Below the pieces are notes generated by a model. It was not told the origin of the DNA. It did no database searches and was given only the letters and a program-made list of their open reading frames with translations. Shown here in pieces: positions 26,996 through 35,673 of a DNA stretch of 64,000 nt (positions are counted from its first letter, which is position 1; each line of letters begins with the position of its first letter). Position numbers and translations under genes: made by a program. Where the stretch lies: positions 157,357 to 221,356 of IMG/VR virus record IMGVR_UViG_3300027770_001980. The stretch is one strand, 5' to 3'. Source of the DNA: a virus.

Positions 26996-27364
26996 ATGAA
27001 ACAAACCTATTCAAATGTTCCATCGGAACCAAGTAGTAATGATACTGTAAACGAATTTGATAATTTTTTATCAAGTAACACCGAATTGAGTCCAGCAGTA
27101 TATTCATCAATGATAGGATTTTTTGTCAACAGAGGGTTTAGCGAAGTATCATCCGAGACCATAACAACTACTCTAATGACACAGGCTCAACAGGATAATT
27201 TCAATCCTATGGCTATTTTAGATACTTTAAGAGGATTGCAATCTGTTGAATTATCAAGCATAGTTTCTGAGATATTAAATTATAATAGATATAAAAGCAG
27301 TAGTTTAGGATATTCACAAAAATTCAGTCCTAATCAAGAAGTATCAAGAAATATAATCGCATGA
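26996..27364 (+). CDS. Hypothetical protein, 122 aa
   Basis: ATG five bases after the upstream stop, behind AGGTA. The protein is helical, neutral, Ser-rich, with no membrane segment, Cys pair or enzyme motif (for example SPAVYSSMIGFFVNRGFSEV). Its end overlaps the head-completion nuclease start by four bases. Location between a tube-like gene and gp4 suggests a minor virion component. I do not recognise the family. Confidence 0.5.
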   Translation: MKQTYSNVPSEPSSNDTVNEFDNFLSSNTELSPAVYSSMIGFFVNRGFSEVSSETITTTLMTQAQQDNFNPMAILDTLRGLQSVELSSIVSEILNYNRYKSSSLGYSQKFSPNQEVSRNIIA

Positions 27365-27798
27365 GTCTAAAGTTTAGCCAAATGGTATATCAGGTAAAGA
27401 ATCCTGAAAAATACGTTGGCACCAAACTTCCATATTGTAGAAGCAGCTGGGAAACAACATTCTGTATGTTTTGCGATGGTAATCCCAGTGTACAACAATG
27501 GTCCAGCGAACCCGTTAAGATTCCCTATAGAGATCCATTAACAGGAAAAGCAACAGTCTATGTGCCTGATTTTCTGATCACATATGTTGATAAAAATATG
27601 AAAAAACATGCTGAGCTTATAGAAATTAAACCACGCAATCAAGCGGTATTAGAACATGTTGGAAAGAATGCATATAATCAAGCACAATATGTTAAGAATA
27701 TGGCCAAGTGGGCTGCTGCTAATAAATGGGCACAACAACAAGGATTAAAGTTTAGGGTGATTAACGAAACTGATATTTTTTCCAATACTAAAAAATAA
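27361..27798 (+). CDS. 4: Head completion protein gp4 (TnsA/PD-(D/E)XK-type nuclease)
   Basis: The family trims or repairs DNA ends or finishes the filled head so tails can join. Signature blocks are CRSSWETTFCMFCDGNP with the first glutamate, VPDFLITY carrying the catalytic Asp, and AELIEIKP with the E-x-K pair, in the order of a PD-(D/E)XK site. The product is 145 residues, matching T4 gp4 (150). It overlaps the preceding gene by four bases. Good agreement over the whole length makes the call firm. Confidence 0.88.
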   Translation: MSLKFSQMVYQVKNPEKYVGTKLPYCRSSWETTFCMFCDGNPSVQQWSSEPVKIPYRDPLTGKATVYVPDFLITYVDKNMKKHAELIEIKPRNQAVLEHVGKNAYNQAQYVKNMAKWAAANKWAQQQGLKFRVINETDIFSNTKK

Positions 27799-27811
27799 AA
27801 TAAGTAATATT

Positions 27812-28288
27812 ATGACTAAACGACTTGAAGACCTACTAAACGTAGAACCCTCTGAACCTCTAATTACTCCTACAAGTGTAGATGCAACTCCGGTTACAAC
27901 TATTGACATAGAGGATAAATTAGAAGAATTTGATAAAATCTCAGCCGCATTACCCCGTGTAAAAGGATTGGGCGATATCAGTGATGCAGAATTTGATTCA
28001 TTGGCCGCAAAAGCAGAACAAGCATATGACGATCTAATGGACTTAGGAATGAATGTAGAAGCACGTTATGGTAGCAAGATGTTTGAAGTTGCTGCTACTA
28101 TGATGACTGCTGCTATCACCGCTAAGAGCGCAAAGATTGATAAGAAATTAAAGATGATCGATCTACAGATTAAAAAGTTAGCAATTGATAGAAAAAACGG
28201 AAAAGAAGGAGAAACAGTAGAAGGAGAAGGATATATCCTTACTGATAGAAATAGTATCCTTGCAAAGTTAAAAGATTTGAAATCTTAA
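27812..28288 (+). CDS. 16: Terminase small subunit gp16
   Basis: The pattern of a helical core, EFDSLAAKAEQAYDDLMDLG, then ARYGSKMFEVAATMMTAAIT, then a coiled coil (KIDKKLKMIDLQIKKL), and a C-terminal tail TDRNSILAKLKD fits gp16 small terminases of T4-like phages. The length of 158 is close to T4's 164. gp16 forms rings that recognise DNA and regulate the gp17 motor. Two genes separate it from gp17 here. No Shine-Dalgarno is obvious before the ATG. Confidence 0.78.
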   Translation: MTKRLEDLLNVEPSEPLITPTSVDATPVTTIDIEDKLEEFDKISAALPRVKGLGDISDAEFDSLAAKAEQAYDDLMDLGMNVEARYGSKMFEVAATMMTAAITAKSAKIDKKLKMIDLQIKKLAIDRKNGKEGETVEGEGYILTDRNSILAKLKDLKS

Positions 28289-28294
28289 TAAATA
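28289..28294 (+). promoter_or_regulatory. Late-type box five bases before ATG (28300)
   Basis: AATAAATAATACT runs straight into the ATG; the last A of the upstream stop codon precedes the box. Gap is five bases and no ribosome site is visible. Same geometry as at 25747, 29577 and 31178. Confidence 0.5.
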
Positions 28295-28299
28295 ATACT

Positions 28300-28890
28300 A
28301 TGAAAACATTTACTCAATACCTATCCGAGTCAACTAAAAAGTATGACTTCCGCATTAAATTTGCTGGGGAGTTCACTACCGAGCAAGAAGCCTCAATGAA
28401 ATCATTATTGAGCAAATATGCAGTTAGTGGCTTTAAAAAGACTGGCACTACTCCTATCCAAGCATTACCATTAGACTTTCCTCAAGTTAAAAACTGTGAA
28501 GTTAACATCTATGAAGTAGTGTTAGATTACCCTACTACACAGCAAGAACTTACTGAATACTTAACTTCAGAGTTGAAAGTCAGTAAAAGAAATTTAGTTG
28601 TTCGTAGTCCATTTGAACATACTGAAGAATATCAGCATACTGAAGAACCACGTAAAGGTGCATTGTTAGATGACCCAAACTATTCAGAAGCAGGTAGTCC
28701 TAAATTTGAGGATTACTATGGAGACAAGTATAACTCGGGTTTTGTTAAAGAGCTAAATGATATTCTTAAACTCCAACGCAAAGCACGTGGAGAAGAGATA
28801 CCCACAGAAAGTGCCGCTAAATTTAATACCGACACTGAAGAAAAACAAGCAAGCCTTTTAAAGTTTCAGGCCCAAGACCTAAGGAAATAA
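28300..28890 (+). CDS. Conserved phage protein of unknown function, 196 aa
   Basis: Begins MKTFTQYLSESTKKYDFR, an N-terminus I associate with prohead or virion proteins of T4-like aquatic phages. Residues 15-100 look like a compact alpha/beta domain (IKFAGEFTTEQEASMKSLLS, later CEVNIYEVVLDYPTT), followed by an acidic, extended C-terminal half. No enzyme motif. It lies between the terminase subunits, so a packaging or head-assembly role is plausible. Promoter box at five bases, no Shine-Dalgarno. Confidence 0.55.
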   Translation: MKTFTQYLSESTKKYDFRIKFAGEFTTEQEASMKSLLSKYAVSGFKKTGTTPIQALPLDFPQVKNCEVNIYEVVLDYPTTQQELTEYLTSELKVSKRNLVVRSPFEHTEEYQHTEEPRKGALLDDPNYSEAGSPKFEDYYGDKYNSGFVKELNDILKLQRKARGEEIPTESAAKFNTDTEEKQASLLKFQAQDLRK

Positions 28891-28892
28891 TT

Positions 28893-29525
28893 ATGCAAAT
28901 GATCGATGTAATGAAGCGTTTGGCAGAGTTGGACAGCAAGAATCCTACTATTGTTAAAGAAAATCAAGAAATAGAAGAATGCGGTATGATGCCTATGCCT
29001 GGTATGGGTATGGAACGTCCATCAACACCGGCCAGCATAAACATGACAGCAGGCAGCGGCGAAGAACTAAGCGACATGCTTGCTACTATTATGCAATTGG
29101 CAGGAGTTAAGCAACACGGCGTTGAAGAACCAATGAGTGCGGAACCCATGGGTGCTGAACCAATAGTAGCATTAACCGCTGAACCAGAAATGGGCGGAAA
29201 TGATGATACTATGGATATGCGTTCTATCATCGATAAATTAAATCCAATGGATGGCGAACAGGATGGCGTTAGTGCAGCACATGGTGACATTGACAACGAC
29301 GGCGACCACGATATGGCCGACCATGAAGAAGAAACCGACGAAGGTCAATACGACAACAGTCCTGCTGATCCACGTAAGCCACCTCCATTTAAGGCAAATC
29401 AATTTGCACACCAAGAAAATCAACCCGGACAAGGTGACAGAATGGATGGCAACATGCCCAAGGCCACAATGGAACAACAATTAATGGCTGACTATAAGCG
29501 TTTCATTTCTGAAACAAATGAATAA
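28893..29525 (+). CDS. Acidic, Met-rich hypothetical protein with DxDxDG segment, 210 aa
   Basis: ATG with AAGGA Shine-Dalgarno three bases after the previous stop. N-terminus MIDVMKRLAELDSKNP, then a long acidic, Met/Pro-rich region. Residues 131-143 read GDIDNDGDHDMAD, resembling a DxDxDG calcium-binding loop. No globular enzyme fold is apparent. Proteins of this style in T4-like aquatic phages are thought to be internal head or scaffold-like; that is recall and inference. It is followed directly by a strong terminator. Confidence 0.55.
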   Translation: MQMIDVMKRLAELDSKNPTIVKENQEIEECGMMPMPGMGMERPSTPASINMTAGSGEELSDMLATIMQLAGVKQHGVEEPMSAEPMGAEPIVALTAEPEMGGNDDTMDMRSIIDKLNPMDGEQDGVSAAHGDIDNDGDHDMADHEEETDEGQYDNSPADPRKPPPFKANQFAHQENQPGQGDRMDGNMPKATMEQQLMADYKRFISETNE

Positions 29526-29545
29526 TAAACATTAGAACGTAGTTC

Positions 29546-29573
29546 AAATAGCCTCTTCGGAGGCTATTTTTTT
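29546..29573 (+). terminator. Rho-independent terminator before gene 17
   Basis: Stem AAATAGCCTC / GAGGCTATTT closed by a TTCG tetraloop (29556-29559), followed by seven T residues in a row ending at 29573. A textbook terminator, with the gene 17 promoter box four bases later. Confidence 0.92.
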
Positions 29574-29576
29574 CAT

Positions 29577-29582
29577 TAAATA
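29577..29582 (+). promoter_or_regulatory. Late-type box five bases before gene 17 ATG
   Basis: ATTAAATAAGATT directly precedes the ATG at 29588, immediately after the terminator. There are only 14 bases between the T-run and the ATG, so any transcript of gene 17 from here must be nearly or fully leaderless. Confidence 0.6.
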
Positions 29583-29587
29583 AGATT

Positions 29588-31168
29588 ATGGGATCAAAAA
29601 ACTTAGACGGACAATTAGTAAAGAAGGCACACATCACTCAGAAATTCACTGAGAAAGATATAGAAGATCTGGCGGCCTGTATGGACCCTATCAACGGTCC
29701 ACACTATTTCCTGGAACACTTCTTCTACATACAACATCCTATCAAGGGTAAACTATTGTATGAACCTTACGAATATCAAAAAAGACTAATTGACAGTTAT
29801 CACAATAATAGATTCAACGTAAATCTACTTCCTCGTCAAACTGGTAAAACAACTACAGCGGCAGGATATCTATTGTGGTTTGCTATGTTTGTTCCAGACA
29901 GTACCATACTTGTAGCAGCACATAAGCATACAGGTGCTCAAGAGATTATGACCCGTATTAGATATGCCTACGAGTTGTGCCCTGATCATATTCGCTGCGG
30001 CTCTAATAGTTATAATAAACAAAGTCTGGAATTTGATAACGGTAGCCGTATCATGGCACAAACCACTACAGAAACAACAGGTCGTGGTTTGTCATTATCA
30101 TTACTATACGCAGACGAGTTTGCATTCGTACCACCAAACATTGCCAGCGAATTCTGGACTTCAATATCACCTACATTAAGCACAGGTGGTAAGGCCATTA
30201 TCACCAGCACTCCTAACAGTGATGAAGATCAGTTTGCACAGATATGGAAAGAAGCAAATTACAGATTTGACGAATACGGTAACGAACAACCGTTGGGTCG
30301 TAATGGGTTCTTTCCATTCAGAGCATTCTGGCATGAACATCCAGATCGTAATGAAGAGTGGGCAGAAACAGAACGTAGTCGTATCGGGGAAGAACGCTTC
30401 CGACGTGAGCATGATTGCGAATTCTTGGTATTTGATGAAACACTAATCAGCAGTCTTAAGTTAGCTACATTGGAAGGAAGTCGCCCTATAATGAACATGG
30501 GCGAAGCACGTTGGTACAAGAAGATCAATCCTATGAGCACATATATCGTATCAATGGATCCAAGTCTTGGTACAGGCGGAGATCCTGCTGCTATACAAAT
30601 TGTAGAGATACCAAGTTTCGAACAGGTAGGAGAATGGACCCACAATCTTACTACTATTCAAGGACAAGCACGTATACTACGTGACATATGTAACTATCTT
30701 AATGACGAATGTGCCAAACGAGGTGCAGCAGCCAGCATCTATTACAGCGTAGAAAACAATAATATTGGTGAAGCAGCATTAGTAGCTATTAATGAACTTG
30801 GTGAAGAAAGTATTCCAGGTATGTTTTTGAGTGAACCAATTAAGAAAGGCCATGTGCGTAGATTCCGAAAAGGATTCAACACTACACATACTGCTAAAAT
30901 CAATGCCTGTGCCAAGATGAAATACTTAATTGAAACAGATAGATTAAAGGTACACTCCAGTCCTTTTATCAGCGAATTAAAAACATTTGTAGCAAAAGGC
31001 TTGAGTTTTGAAGCCAAAGTTGGAACACACGATGACCTCGTTAGCAGTATGTTATTGGCAATCCGCATGATTTTAGTGCTGCAAGATTGGGATCCTGCGA
31101 TTTATGATAGGATGAGAGAAGAGAAAGACGACGAATTTATCATGCCAATGCCCATATACATAAGTTAA
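29588..31168 (+). CDS. 17: Terminase large subunit gp17
   Basis: Packaging motor ATPase and headful nuclease. Walker A is PRQTGKTT at 82-89 and Walker B LLYADEF at about 172-178. The C-terminal RNase H-like nuclease has SMDPSLGTGGD (first Asp), YYSVENNN (Glu) and THDDLVSSMLLA (last Asp). At 526 residues it is somewhat shorter than T4 gp17 (610). Preceded by a terminator and a TAAATA box, with no Shine-Dalgarno. Confidence 0.95.
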   Translation: MGSKNLDGQLVKKAHITQKFTEKDIEDLAACMDPINGPHYFLEHFFYIQHPIKGKLLYEPYEYQKRLIDSYHNNRFNVNLLPRQTGKTTTAAGYLLWFAMFVPDSTILVAAHKHTGAQEIMTRIRYAYELCPDHIRCGSNSYNKQSLEFDNGSRIMAQTTTETTGRGLSLSLLYADEFAFVPPNIASEFWTSISPTLSTGGKAIITSTPNSDEDQFAQIWKEANYRFDEYGNEQPLGRNGFFPFRAFWHEHPDRNEEWAETERSRIGEERFRREHDCEFLVFDETLISSLKLATLEGSRPIMNMGEARWYKKINPMSTYIVSMDPSLGTGGDPAAIQIVEIPSFEQVGEWTHNLTTIQGQARILRDICNYLNDECAKRGAAASIYYSVENNNIGEAALVAINELGEESIPGMFLSEPIKKGHVRRFRKGFNTTHTAKINACAKMKYLIETDRLKVHSSPFISELKTFVAKGLSFEAKVGTHDDLVSSMLLAIRMILVLQDWDPAIYDRMREEKDDEFIMPMPIYIS

Positions 31169-31173
31169 AGATT

Positions 31174-31183
31174 TAAATAAATA
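31174..31183 (+). promoter_or_regulatory. Tandem overlapping late-type boxes before ATG (31189)
   Basis: TTTAAATAAATAATAGC contains TAAATA at 31174-31179 and again at 31178-31183. The second is exactly five bases before the ATG. No Shine-Dalgarno is present. Confidence 0.55.
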
Positions 31184-31188
31184 ATAGC

Positions 31189-33804
31189 ATGAAACCTATA
31201 CAAATTATCTCCCAGGACCTATTTGACAAAGTACGTAGTCGTTTTACCAATTTAGAAATGGGTGACGAAACGGGTGCTGTCACAATCGATCCTGCTGAAG
31301 CACGTTTCTTTGATTTTGACTTCGTTAATGAAGGGGTCAATCTCGGACGTGTAAGCATCAGTTTAAACGATCTCGGCAGTTTAAAAATCTACTACAGCCA
31401 AGGCATTACCGAGAACCAAGATGATGTTGCTACACAAATGTGGTACAATTTCCTTAAAGAAATGAGATTGTTTTCCATGCGTAGATTGTTAAGATTTGAT
31501 ACAAGAGATATCGCAAAGACCAATTTAGATAAGAACGATTTTCAACATTTGGCCGCAACACAAGGCCCTAAGGAAGAACCAGATATGAATAATACTATGA
31601 ACGAATCACGTTGGAACCATAAAAGTTCCAGAAAAACCAGCCGTGCAGTACAAGGCAAAACAGAAGTTATTGTACGTCACGCACATCCAGTAGAAGAAAC
31701 ATATCCAGGCGCACGTAGCCAAGCCAAAAATATTAAAGCAATCTTTATTCAGAATCACGATGGCGAACGTTTCAAGTATCCATTTATACACACCGCAGGT
31801 GCGTTCGCAATGGCACAACACGTAGACCACGGCGGCGTTCCACATGATCCAGCAGGCAAAGCAATTATTAAAATGAGTGAGAATATTGCAAAGTTAGGCG
31901 AATTCCAACGACAAATACAACGTAGTTCCTTGCACGACGATGCACATGGAATTGCGGAACGAGCCATAGGCCACATGAATGAACTCAAGGCAAGAGTAGC
32001 AGCACTCGGAAAACGTCATCACTACGAAGCATGGAGAGAAGATTTTGAAATGTCAGGCATGGGTGATGACACCGACGAAATGGTTCTTGACGCAGTAACA
32101 TTAGAAGATTATAAAAGTAAATTTACACAAACAAACTTCCAAGAAGAATTAGTTGGATTTTTTCCGCTACTACACAGAATCATGAGCGAGACCAACGCAG
32201 TCGATCTTGAAGAATATGTATCAGAGCAAAGCGTAACAGAAGATCCGGATAGATTAGGAATTGGCCAACAAATGGCTCGTGACGGAATAAAATATAGTCC
32301 AGATAAAGAAAACGAACTTATTGATTTAATGGCTCAATACATGAAGAAAAATGGGATGAGTTCAAAAGAAATTCGATATCATCTAAATTACGATGAGGAT
32401 TATATCCCCGATCAACTAAGTGACTTACCAAAAGAAGGTAGTAGTGAAGGACCGCCATTTGACTCAGACACAAAATCCAACTTCAGCAAACCCAATAATC
32501 CAAATCGTACAGGCATGGATTCTGCTCGAGCACTAGCACAACGTGGAATGTCACCAGCAGAAAGTATTAACACTTTTGAAGAGTGGGCCAATGCAACCGA
32601 ACAAGGCAAATTAACAGACGAACAGATCCGGGAACTTAAGGCAGCAATTGAGGCATTACCACAAGGACCACAAGGCCCTGAATTAGACTTTGATACCGCA
32701 CATAATTTTTTCAGCGAGTTCGGGCTCGACGACAAAGAATTGCAAAAATCATTACAAGACGAACAAAGTAGAAATCCTGAAATACAGGCAACTCCATTAC
32801 AAATATTCCAATCATGGGCTAACGAAAATTATCCAGAATTATTAACATCATTAGGCATGACAGGAGAAGAACCTGCTCCTGAGGCTCCACCAGAAGAGGC
32901 ACCTCCACCGGAAGCCGGAGCAGCACCAGCAGCACCTGCACCAACAGCACCACCTGCACCCGAACAACCAGTTGCAGAAGGTAAGGGTAACAAGGTAGTT
33001 CAGGAAGTGGCAAAGATTGTTAAGAGTTTTTACAATCAATCTAACGAAAGCGTTGGGCCATTCCGTGCTCCAGAGAACATCGCATTGGATTGCAAAAAGA
33101 CAGTTACTGAAAAGTTTGGTGAGAAAGCTGGCGAACAAGCATACGAAATGGCAGAAGTATTTATTAACAAACTAACACAAGAATGGCATCAGAAACATGG
33201 ACACGTAAAACAGAATCCTGTAGATCACGGCGATGGACTAAGTGTTGATAGTTTGAAAGAAATTTTAGGCAGAATCAAAAGCAAAGTAGAAGGCATCAGT
33301 CAACCAGCAGAAGAAACACCTACAGATGAAACTGCTATAGGAAATGCTTTGTATACACAACGAAAACCACAAGAAAAACCAGCACCACAGAATAATAAAC
33401 CAGAAGAAAAATCAGATGACGATAGTATTCTTGGTAAAATTAAGAATATGTTCTCAGCAACCTACGAAGACAACAAAGAAAAAGACAATTGGCATCCGTC
33501 AAAGCACATCACCGATCCACAAAAGAAAAAAGAACTTGCACCACATGATAAAGATGTAGAGCGTGGCAGTTATGCCGATCGTGCTGCTTATTTAGATGCT
33601 GCTGGTGTCAAACGTACACAAGAAGAAGGCTCCAAAGATGATTTTAGAACACATGGTATGGACAGCCAACCAAGTAAGGAAAAACCAAACGGAAATCCAG
33701 CCCCAACAGATTGGAAAAAAGATCCTATCGCGGCTACAACAGATAGAGCATACGATGCCGGTAAAGCAGCACTACAGAGATTAGCAGGCATTAGAAAAAA
33801 ATAA
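31189..33804 (+). CDS. Large conserved phage protein of unknown function, 871 aa
   Basis: An N-terminal domain of about 115 residues (FDFDFVNEGVNLGRVSISLN) is followed by a middle domain of about 150 residues (KNIKAIFIQNHDGERFKYPF, then GAFAMAQHVDHGGVPHDPAG). A helical section, a Pro/Glu/Ala linker near 563-600 (EEPAPEAPPEEAPPPEAG) and a charged C-terminus complete it. The middle domain is one I recall from hypothetical proteins of other T4-like aquatic phages. No catalytic motif is seen. Its place after gp17 in a late unit suggests a virion or packaging-linked role. A terminator-like element follows. Confidence 0.65.
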   Translation: MKPIQIISQDLFDKVRSRFTNLEMGDETGAVTIDPAEARFFDFDFVNEGVNLGRVSISLNDLGSLKIYYSQGITENQDDVATQMWYNFLKEMRLFSMRRLLRFDTRDIAKTNLDKNDFQHLAATQGPKEEPDMNNTMNESRWNHKSSRKTSRAVQGKTEVIVRHAHPVEETYPGARSQAKNIKAIFIQNHDGERFKYPFIHTAGAFAMAQHVDHGGVPHDPAGKAIIKMSENIAKLGEFQRQIQRSSLHDDAHGIAERAIGHMNELKARVAALGKRHHYEAWREDFEMSGMGDDTDEMVLDAVTLEDYKSKFTQTNFQEELVGFFPLLHRIMSETNAVDLEEYVSEQSVTEDPDRLGIGQQMARDGIKYSPDKENELIDLMAQYMKKNGMSSKEIRYHLNYDEDYIPDQLSDLPKEGSSEGPPFDSDTKSNFSKPNNPNRTGMDSARALAQRGMSPAESINTFEEWANATEQGKLTDEQIRELKAAIEALPQGPQGPELDFDTAHNFFSEFGLDDKELQKSLQDEQSRNPEIQATPLQIFQSWANENYPELLTSLGMTGEEPAPEAPPEEAPPPEAGAAPAAPAPTAPPAPEQPVAEGKGNKVVQEVAKIVKSFYNQSNESVGPFRAPENIALDCKKTVTEKFGEKAGEQAYEMAEVFINKLTQEWHQKHGHVKQNPVDHGDGLSVDSLKEILGRIKSKVEGISQPAEETPTDETAIGNALYTQRKPQEKPAPQNNKPEEKSDDDSILGKIKNMFSATYEDNKEKDNWHPSKHITDPQKKKELAPHDKDVERGSYADRAAYLDAAGVKRTQEEGSKDDFRTHGMDSQPSKEKPNGNPAPTDWKKDPIAATTDRAYDAGKAALQRLAGIRKK

Positions 33805-33824
33805 TCAGTACATCATTGTAAAAA

Positions 33825-33868
33825 TAAATAGAACTGTGTATAGTTAATTCTGTACACAGTTTTTTTTT
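33825..33868 (+). terminator. TAAATA box plus terminator hairpin, left copy flanking FkbM gene
   Basis: TAAATA (33825-33830) is followed by AACTGTGTA (33832-33840) pairing with TACACAGTT (33853-33861) and an unbroken T-run to 33868. The same arrangement, nearly identical in sequence through ACTGTGTATAGTTAA, recurs at 34573-34615. The hairpin would end the upstream late unit. Whether the box is active is unknown. Confidence 0.75.
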
Positions 33869-33884
33869 ATGAAATGAGATTTAT

Positions 33885-34532
33885 ATGGATACGAATCAAT
33901 ACATGGTCGATAATGCACTACCTGGGGTATTTTTTGACATCGGAGCCTGTTCCGGACAATATACTGTACCGATGGCTGCAAAGGCTACTCAGGTATATGC
34001 GTTTGAACCAGCAGCTCATAATTACCACAGAGTAGTAGATGCTACTAAAAACTTAACTAACGTAATTGCTGAAAAAATTGCAATTTCAAATTCTAAAGGC
34101 ACAATAAAACTATTTGCGTGTGAAGGGACTATACCCGATCACGATTGGGGAGGATTTAGTATCAATCCCGAACTGGTATCCATTCCACATTTACATCGAA
34201 GTTTTGAAAATTACGAAGAGGTCTCTACAATTTCGGTAGATGAATATTGCAAAATTAATAATATCACTAACATTACCGGAATGAAAATTGATGTTGAGGC
34301 AGCTGAGGAATTTGTAATCGAAGGTGCGCTAAACACACTAAAAAATAATAATATTCTATTATCGTTAGAAACACATCTCGGTATTAACCGAGAGAGAATT
34401 TATGAGTTACTGACACAAGTTGGATATTCTGTATATCTTGATGGAACTCAAAAGGTTAATGTTATCGATTATGATGCTCGATATGTTTGTAGAAAATACT
34501 TTTTTGGTAATATATCTGTTGAGCAAAATTAA
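33885..34532 (+). CDS. FkbM-family SAM-dependent methyltransferase, 215 aa
   Basis: Motif I is VFFDIGACSGQYT (16-28), followed by VYAFEPAAHNYHRV, the acidic ribose-binding region, and TGMKIDVEAAEEFVIEGAL, the FkbM-specific block. Family members methylate hydroxyls on sugars and other small molecules. The gene is a single-gene cassette between duplicated TAAATA/hairpin elements, separate from the late and recombination operons. It is AT-richer than its neighbours by eye. It may methylate a sugar built by the phage glycosyltransferases (inference). Weak ribosome site. Confidence 0.82.
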   Translation: MDTNQYMVDNALPGVFFDIGACSGQYTVPMAAKATQVYAFEPAAHNYHRVVDATKNLTNVIAEKIAISNSKGTIKLFACEGTIPDHDWGGFSINPELVSIPHLHRSFENYEEVSTISVDEYCKINNITNITGMKIDVEAAEEFVIEGALNTLKNNNILLSLETHLGINRERIYELLTQVGYSVYLDGTQKVNVIDYDARYVCRKYFFGNISVEQN

Positions 34533-34550
34533 AATAATTGGCAAAATTAA

Positions 34551-34615
34551 GCAACCATAGAGGTTGCGATGATAAATAAAACTGTGTATAGTTAACGCTA
34601 TGCACAGTTTTTCTT
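34551..34615 (+). terminator. Hairpin plus TAAATA box and terminator, right copy flanking FkbM gene
   Basis: A first hairpin GCAACC / GGTTGC (34551-34567, five-base loop) is followed by GATAAATA (TAAATA at 34573-34578). Then AACTGTGTATAG (34579-34590) pairs with CTATGCACAGTT (34597-34608, with one G-T pair), followed by TTTTTCTTTT. This is a diverged copy of 33825-33868 and ends the FkbM unit before gene 32. Confidence 0.75.
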
Positions 34616-34670
34616 TTAGTCAGTTGGCTTTAAGAAAGCGGCATAATACATTTTATAAAGGCAAAACATT

Positions 34671-35663
34671 ATGGCAACATTAGCAGAAATTCGCGCAAAA
34701 CTTCAAGCAAGTTCTCAACAAAACACCGGTAGCGCAAGCGGTGGAGACAACGGCATTTATCCACATTGGAATATGCCAGAAGGTTCAACTACAACAGTTC
34801 GTTTCCTTCCTGACCAAGACCCAAACAACACTTTTTTCTGGATCGAACGTGCAATGATCAAATTGCCTTTCGCTGGAGTCAAAGGCGAAACAAATAGCAA
34901 ACCCGTTACTGTGCAAGTTCCTTGTATGGAAATGTGGGGCGAGACATGTCCAGTATTGACCGAAGTGCGTCCATGGTTCAAAGATAAGTCTTTGGAAGAT
35001 ATGGGTCGTAAGTATTGGAAAAAGAAAAGTTATTTGTTCCAAGGCTTTGTGCTTGATAGCAAATTACAGGAAGATGGAAAGACTCCTGAAAATCCAATCC
35101 GTAGATTTATCATCGGATCACAAATCTTTAACATCGTTAAGAATGCATTGATGGATGCAGAGATTGAAGAAATGCCAACTGACTACGTTCGTGGTTTGGA
35201 TTTCAAGATCGCTAAAACCAGCAAAGGCGGTTATGCTGATTATTCTACCAGCACTTGGGCTCGTCGTGAACGTGCTCTAAATGATGCAGAACAAGCAGCA
35301 ATCAAGCAATTTGGTTTGTTTGATTTGAAATCTTACTTGCCAAAGAAACCCGGCGAAGTTGAACTCAAAGTTATCGCAGAGATGTTCGCAGCCAGCGTTG
35401 ACGGCGAAGCATATGATGGCGATCGTTGGGGTCAATACTTCAAGCCAGCAGGATTTGGTGGTAGTGGTTCGGCAACTGGTTCTACAGCAGCACCGAAAGC
35501 AGCACCAGCGGCAGCACCAATCGAGGAAGATGACGTCCCTTTTGAACGTGCGGCAGCAACACCCGCTAAAGTGGTTGCACAAGATGAACCAAAAGCAGAC
35601 AGCGGCGGTTCACGTGCGGCAGACATTCTTGCAATGATCCGTAGTCGTAACGCATCAAACTAA
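34671..35663 (+). CDS. 32: Single-stranded DNA-binding protein gp32
   Basis: Coats ssDNA and organises replication and recombination proteins. The N-terminus ATLAEIRAKLQA, then PHWNMPEGSTTTVRFLPDQD and KYWKKKSYLFQGFV, are conserved gp32 blocks. The zinc-site area has Cys85 and Cys93 (PCMEMWGETCP). The C-terminal ~70 residues are Pro/Ala/Asp/Glu-rich and flexible, in the place of the acidic protein-interaction tail. 330 residues against 301 in T4. It opens the recombination operon gp32-uvsX-uvsY-uvsW. Confidence 0.92.
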   Translation: MATLAEIRAKLQASSQQNTGSASGGDNGIYPHWNMPEGSTTTVRFLPDQDPNNTFFWIERAMIKLPFAGVKGETNSKPVTVQVPCMEMWGETCPVLTEVRPWFKDKSLEDMGRKYWKKKSYLFQGFVLDSKLQEDGKTPENPIRRFIIGSQIFNIVKNALMDAEIEEMPTDYVRGLDFKIAKTSKGGYADYSTSTWARRERALNDAEQAAIKQFGLFDLKSYLPKKPGEVELKVIAEMFAASVDGEAYDGDRWGQYFKPAGFGGSGSATGSTAAPKAAPAAAPIEEDDVPFERAAATPAKVVAQDEPKADSGGSRAADILAMIRSRNASN

Positions 35664-35673
35664 GGAGTAACAG

